The position numbers were made by a program, and so were the translations under genes. DNA of 64,000 nucleotides, from NCBI RefSeq assembly GCF_033843645.1, contig NZ_JAWXVZ010000014.1, positions 1 through 64,000 of the forward strand, written 5' to 3'. A model generated the notes under the pieces. That model was not told where the DNA came from, did not search any database, and saw nothing but the letters and a program-made list of their open reading frames with translations. This DNA comes from Pseudovibrio zosterae (GTDB taxonomy: Bacteria; Pseudomonadota; Alphaproteobacteria; Rhizobiales; Stappiaceae). How positions within the stretch are numbered: the stretch's first letter is position 1; every line of letters starts with the position of its first letter. Of the stretch, positions 61,019-64,000 are shown one piece after another.

Positions 61019-61117
61019 ATGTCTCCTGCTGTTAAACGAATGGCTAAGGCATCTGATTTGAAGACTGCCCCAGGGGCAAGGGCTGCAGATGTAAGGCTGG
61101 AACCACTGTTTCATTGA
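61019..61117 (+). CDS. possible 32-residue leader or small protein before tkt
   Basis: The frame MSPAVKRMAKASDLKTAP and onward ends LEPLFH, basic in the first half. GAGGTGAT, a perfect match to the 16S rRNA tail, lies directly before the ATG, though the spacing is short. It ends 41 bp before tkt. No family is recognised; it could be a leader peptide or a spurious frame. Confidence 0.3.
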   Translation: MSPAVKRMAKASDLKTAPGARAADVRLEPLFH

Positions 61118-61158
61118 CTGAAGCCCGGCTGCCCGCCGGGTCGAGCAACGGGATAAAG

Positions 61159-63159
61159 ATGACCGATCTCGATAAACACAACCGGATGGCCAACGCAATT
61201 CGCTTCCTCTCCATGGACGCGGTTGAAAAGGCGAAGTCCGGTCACCCAGGCCTCCCTATGGGTGCCGCCGACATAGCGACCGTACTCTTCACTAAGTTTC
61301 TCAAGTTCGATCCGAATGTCCCGAATTGGGCCGACCGCGACCGCTTCGTGCTGTCCGCAGGTCACGGCTCCATGTTGCTCTATTCCGTTCTGCACCTGCT
61401 CGGTTACGAAGACTTCTCCATCGATGAGCTGAAGCGTTTCCGTCAGATGGGTTCACGCACCTGTGGCCACCCGGAATACGGTCACGGCGCTGGCATTGAA
61501 ACCACCACCGGCCCACTCGGCCAGGGGCTTGGCAATGCCGTTGGCATGGCGATCGCAGAAAAGCTGCAGAGCGCCCGCTTTGGTGACGATCTCGTCAACC
61601 ACTTCACCTACGTGCTTGCTGGCGACGGCTGCCTCATGGAAGGCATCTCTCAGGAAGCGTTGTCCCTTGCAGGTCACCTGAAGCTGAACAAGCTGGTTGT
61701 GATCTGGGACAACAACGACATCACCATTGATGGTTCCGTTTCTCTTGCTGACAGCACCAACCAGATTGCACGCTTCCAGGCCTCCGGCTGGAACACCATC
61801 GAAATCGATGGACACGATCCAGAGGCAATCGAAGCGGCACTGACTGCGGCCAAGGAAAGCGACAAGCCAACCATGATCGCGGCCAAGACCACGATCGGTT
61901 TTGGTGCACCAACCAAGGCTGGCACCAACAAGGTTCACGGCTCCCCGCTCGGCGAAGCTGAAATCGCAGAAGCCCGCAAGGCTCTCGGTTGGGATGCAGA
62001 AGCCTTTGACGTACCAAGCGACGTTCGCGACGCATGGCGTATTGCTGCGCTGCGCTCCGCGCAGGCGCGCAAGGACTGGGAAGAGCGCTTCGAAGCTGCT
62101 GATACAGAGCTGCGTCTTGAGTTTGAACGCCGTCTGCGCGGCGATCTGCCAATGACCTTCGAACAGGCCGTTCAGGACTACAAGAAGGAACTGGCGGAAA
62201 CTCAGCCAACCATGGCGACCCGCAAATCTTCTGAGGCTGTTCTCAAGGTTCTCAACGGTATTATTCCGGAAACCATCGGCGGCTCTGCTGACCTGACTGG
62301 CTCCAACAATACCAAGACCGAACAGACCGCTTCTGTCACGCCAGACGACTTCTCTGGTCGTTACATCCACTGGGGCATTCGCGAGCACGGCATGGCAGCA
62401 GCTATGAACGGCATGGCGCTCCATGGCGGCCTGATCCCTTATTCCGGTGGCTTCCTGATCTTCTCTGATTATTGCCGCCCATCTCTGCGTCTGGCCTCTT
62501 TGATGAATCAGCGCGTCATCCACGTGATGACCCACGATTCCATCGGCCTGGGTGAAGACGGCCCAACCCACCAGCCTGTCGAGCATTTCGCAGCGCTGCG
62601 TGCGATTCCGGGCATGCGCTTCTTCCGTCCGGCAGACATCACAGAAACACTTGAATGCTGGCAGCTCGCCCTTCAGCACAAGGATGGCCCAAGCATTCTC
62701 GCTCTGACCCGTCAGAACCTGCCTTCCGTTCGTAAGGAATACGAAGCAAAGAACCTGTGTGCCAAGGGCGCATACGTGCTAAAAGATAGCGACGATGCGG
62801 CTCAGGTCACACTCTTTGCCACTGGCTCCGAAATCGAGATCGCACTGGAAGCAAGCGACAAGCTGGCAGCAAAGGGCATCACGAGCCGCGTAATTTCCGT
62901 TCCAAGCTTCGAGCTGTTTGAAGAACAGTCCGACGCGTACAAGGCCGACATCATTGGCGACAGCCCGATCAAGATTGCCGTTGAAGCCGGCATTCGTCAG
63001 GGTTGGGATCGCTTCATCGGCCCAGACGGTGGTTTTGTCGGCATGACAGGATTTGGCGCTTCAGCACCTTACAAAGAACTCTACGAGCACTTTGGGATCA
63101 CTGCAGATGGTGTAGTGGGCGAAGTCGAAAAGCGACTGCCCGCTGAATCTGCAGAATAA
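61159..63159 (+). CDS. tkt: transketolase
   Basis: A 666-residue thiamine-diphosphate enzyme of the pentose-phosphate and Calvin-type pathways that moves two-carbon ketol units. The N-terminal GHPGLPMGAAD and the ThDP motif LAGDGCLMEGISQEALSLAG with LVVIWDNNDI are present, as is the central WGIREHGMAAAMNGM and the HDSIGLGEDGPTHQPVEH loop. GGGATAAAG precedes the ATG at 61159. It precedes gap by 107 bp, the tkt-gap order frequent in Alphaproteobacteria, usually followed by pgk. Confidence 0.97.
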   Translation: MTDLDKHNRMANAIRFLSMDAVEKAKSGHPGLPMGAADIATVLFTKFLKFDPNVPNWADRDRFVLSAGHGSMLLYSVLHLLGYEDFSIDELKRFRQMGSRTCGHPEYGHGAGIETTTGPLGQGLGNAVGMAIAEKLQSARFGDDLVNHFTYVLAGDGCLMEGISQEALSLAGHLKLNKLVVIWDNNDITIDGSVSLADSTNQIARFQASGWNTIEIDGHDPEAIEAALTAAKESDKPTMIAAKTTIGFGAPTKAGTNKVHGSPLGEAEIAEARKALGWDAEAFDVPSDVRDAWRIAALRSAQARKDWEERFEAADTELRLEFERRLRGDLPMTFEQAVQDYKKELAETQPTMATRKSSEAVLKVLNGIIPETIGGSADLTGSNNTKTEQTASVTPDDFSGRYIHWGIREHGMAAAMNGMALHGGLIPYSGGFLIFSDYCRPSLRLASLMNQRVIHVMTHDSIGLGEDGPTHQPVEHFAALRAIPGMRFFRPADITETLECWQLALQHKDGPSILALTRQNLPSVRKEYEAKNLCAKGAYVLKDSDDAAQVTLFATGSEIEIALEASDKLAAKGITSRVISVPSFELFEEQSDAYKADIIGDSPIKIAVEAGIRQGWDRFIGPDGGFVGMTGFGASAPYKELYEHFGITADGVVGEVEKRLPAESAE

Positions 63160-63167
63160 GACTTGGT

Positions 63168-63191
63168 AAGCCCTGCTCTTCGGCAGGGCTT
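63168..63191 (+). terminator. hairpin between tkt and gap
   Basis: AAGCCCTGC and GCAGGGCTT form a 9-bp stem with a TCTTCG loop, 8 bp past the tkt stop. There is no U-tract, so it may be a processing or stability element and allow read-through to gap. Confidence 0.5.
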
Positions 63192-63266
63192 CCTACGTAC
63201 GGCCGGCGGTGTTGCCGGCGAAAATAAAAAACGCGCCTCGGCGCAAGACACCGAATGAGGTTTAAA

Positions 63267-64000
63267 ATGGCAGTAAAGGTAGCCATCAACGGCTTCGGCC
63301 GCATTGGACGTAACGTTCTTCGTGCAATCATCGAATCTGGTCGCACTGACATCGAAGTTGTCGCCATTAACGACCTCGGCCCAGTTGAAACCAACGCTCA
63401 CCTGCTGCGTTTCGACTCCGTGCACGGTAAGTTCCCTGCAGAAGTAACTGTAGACGGTGACTCCATCAACGTTGGCCGTGGCCCAATCAAGGTAACCGCG
63501 ATCCGCGATCCTAAGGAACTGCCTTGGGGCGAAATGGGCATCGACATTGCAATGGAATGCACCGGCATTTTCACTGCAAAGGAAAAGGCTGCTCTGCACC
63601 TTGAAGCTGGCGCAAAGCGCGTTCTGGTTTCTGCTCCTGCAGCTGGCGCTGACAAGACCATCGTGTACGGCGTAAACCACGACACCCTGACTTCTGAAGA
63701 CCTCGTTGTTTCCAACGCGTCTTGCACCACCAACTGTCTGTCTCCAGTAGCTTCGGTTCTGGACAAGGCTGTTGGCATTGAAAAGGGTTTCATGACCACC
63801 ATTCACTCCTACACTGGTGATCAGCCAACCCTCGACACAATGCACAAGGACCTGTACCGCGCACGTGCAGCGGCTCTGTCCATGATCCCAACCTCCACAG
63901 GTGCTGCTAAGGCTGTTGGCCTGGTTCTGCCTGAACTGGCTGGCAAGCTGGACGGTGTTGCAATCCGCGTACCTACGCCAAACGTTTCCGTTGTGGACCT
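63267..64000 (+). CDS. gap: glyceraldehyde-3-phosphate dehydrogenase, type I (3' end beyond window)
   Basis: About 244 codons of a protein expected to have roughly 335. The NAD-binding motif is INGFGRIGRNVLR (residues 7-19). The catalytic cysteine is in SNASCTTNCLSP, followed by the conserved His region FMTTIHSYTGDQ and the phosphate-site segment PTSTGAAKA. It converts glyceraldehyde-3-phosphate to 1,3-bisphosphoglycerate with NAD and phosphate in glycolysis. GAGG lies upstream of the ATG at 63267. The frame is still open at the window edge. Confidence 0.97.
   Translation, partial: MAVKVAINGFGRIGRNVLRAIIESGRTDIEVVAINDLGPVETNAHLLRFDSVHGKFPAEVTVDGDSINVGRGPIKVTAIRDPKELPWGEMGIDIAMECTGIFTAKEKAALHLEAGAKRVLVSAPAAGADKTIVYGVNHDTLTSEDLVVSNASCTTNCLSPVASVLDKAVGIEKGFMTTIHSYTGDQPTLDTMHKDLYRARAAALSMIPTSTGAAKAVGLVLPELAGKLDGVAIRVPTPNVSVVD

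Noticed and set aside
61453..62679. 408-codon open frame on the minus strand
   Set aside because: Antisense to tkt, whose motifs are complete on the other strand.
1..64000. CRISPR array, insertion sequence, prophage or toxin-antitoxin module
   Set aside because: I found no regularly spaced repeats, no transposase, integrase or phage structural protein, and no recognisable toxin or antitoxin.

Overview
The window reads as a chromosomal segment of an alphaproteobacterium, probably of the Hyphomicrobiales and perhaps a marine Stappiaceae or Pseudovibrio-like genome (the family is a guess). Supporting evidence: a CtrA cell-cycle regulator beside fliI/fliJ, a ChpT phosphotransferase, a 6S RNA gene between zapA and the formyl-THF cyclo-ligase gene, a serC-type leader RNA, and the gene order ruvCAB-ybgC-tolQRAB-pal-cpoB-tilS-ftsH-glmM. 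I see no insertion sequence, prophage, CRISPR array or integrase. The content is dense and mostly housekeeping, with a small accessory catabolic part at the left end.

Left end (1-14 kb). After a gene-free stretch with interspersed palindromic repeats come a sugar 1-dehydrogenase and a three-gene hydroxyproline operon (hypD-hypO-hypRE). Its final enzyme, a ketoglutarate-semialdehyde dehydrogenase, lies 7 kb away. The two units share the palindrome TGATATATCA in their promoter regions, so they look like one regulon. Between them sit glpD-glpK, with a helically phased CGAAA array over the promoter, a large MscS-type channel and a GNAT enzyme. The likely repressor GlpR is encoded at 27.4-28.2 kb.

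Motility and cell cycle (14-25 kb). fliI-fliJ diverge from ctrA. Beyond a Tat-exported metallo-beta-lactamase-fold enzyme lies a compact operon read as cheA-cheW-cheY-cheB-cheR, with chpT just upstream. CheA is an unusual hybrid with two CheW-like domains and a receiver. The ctrA upstream region carries two GANTC methylation sites and an inverted repeat.

Middle (25-43 kb). Here are small conserved envelope proteins (YHS, DUF1134, a membrane-anchored coiled coil), glpR, two identical tRNA-Glu genes, rluD, rpoH, a TPP-riboswitch-controlled thiX-thiY pair with no ATPase gene, a long single-pass membrane protein, purA, a DMT exporter, serC-serA with a leader RNA, and an outer-membrane beta-barrel protein.

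Right part (43-64 kb). The envelope, division and repair block runs from ruvC down to glmM on the minus strand: Holliday-junction resolution, the Tol-Pal system, tRNA-lysidine synthetase, FtsH with a heat-shock-like promoter, and GlmM. Then come an Lrp regulator, yebC, the DUF4164-zapA-6S-fau-ymdB unit, and tkt followed by gap, which runs off the end. TTAACC half-sites or the full TTAA-N7-TTAA pattern recur near ctrA, glpR, the outer-membrane protein gene, pal and the zapA operon. This suggests, but does not prove, a CtrA link.
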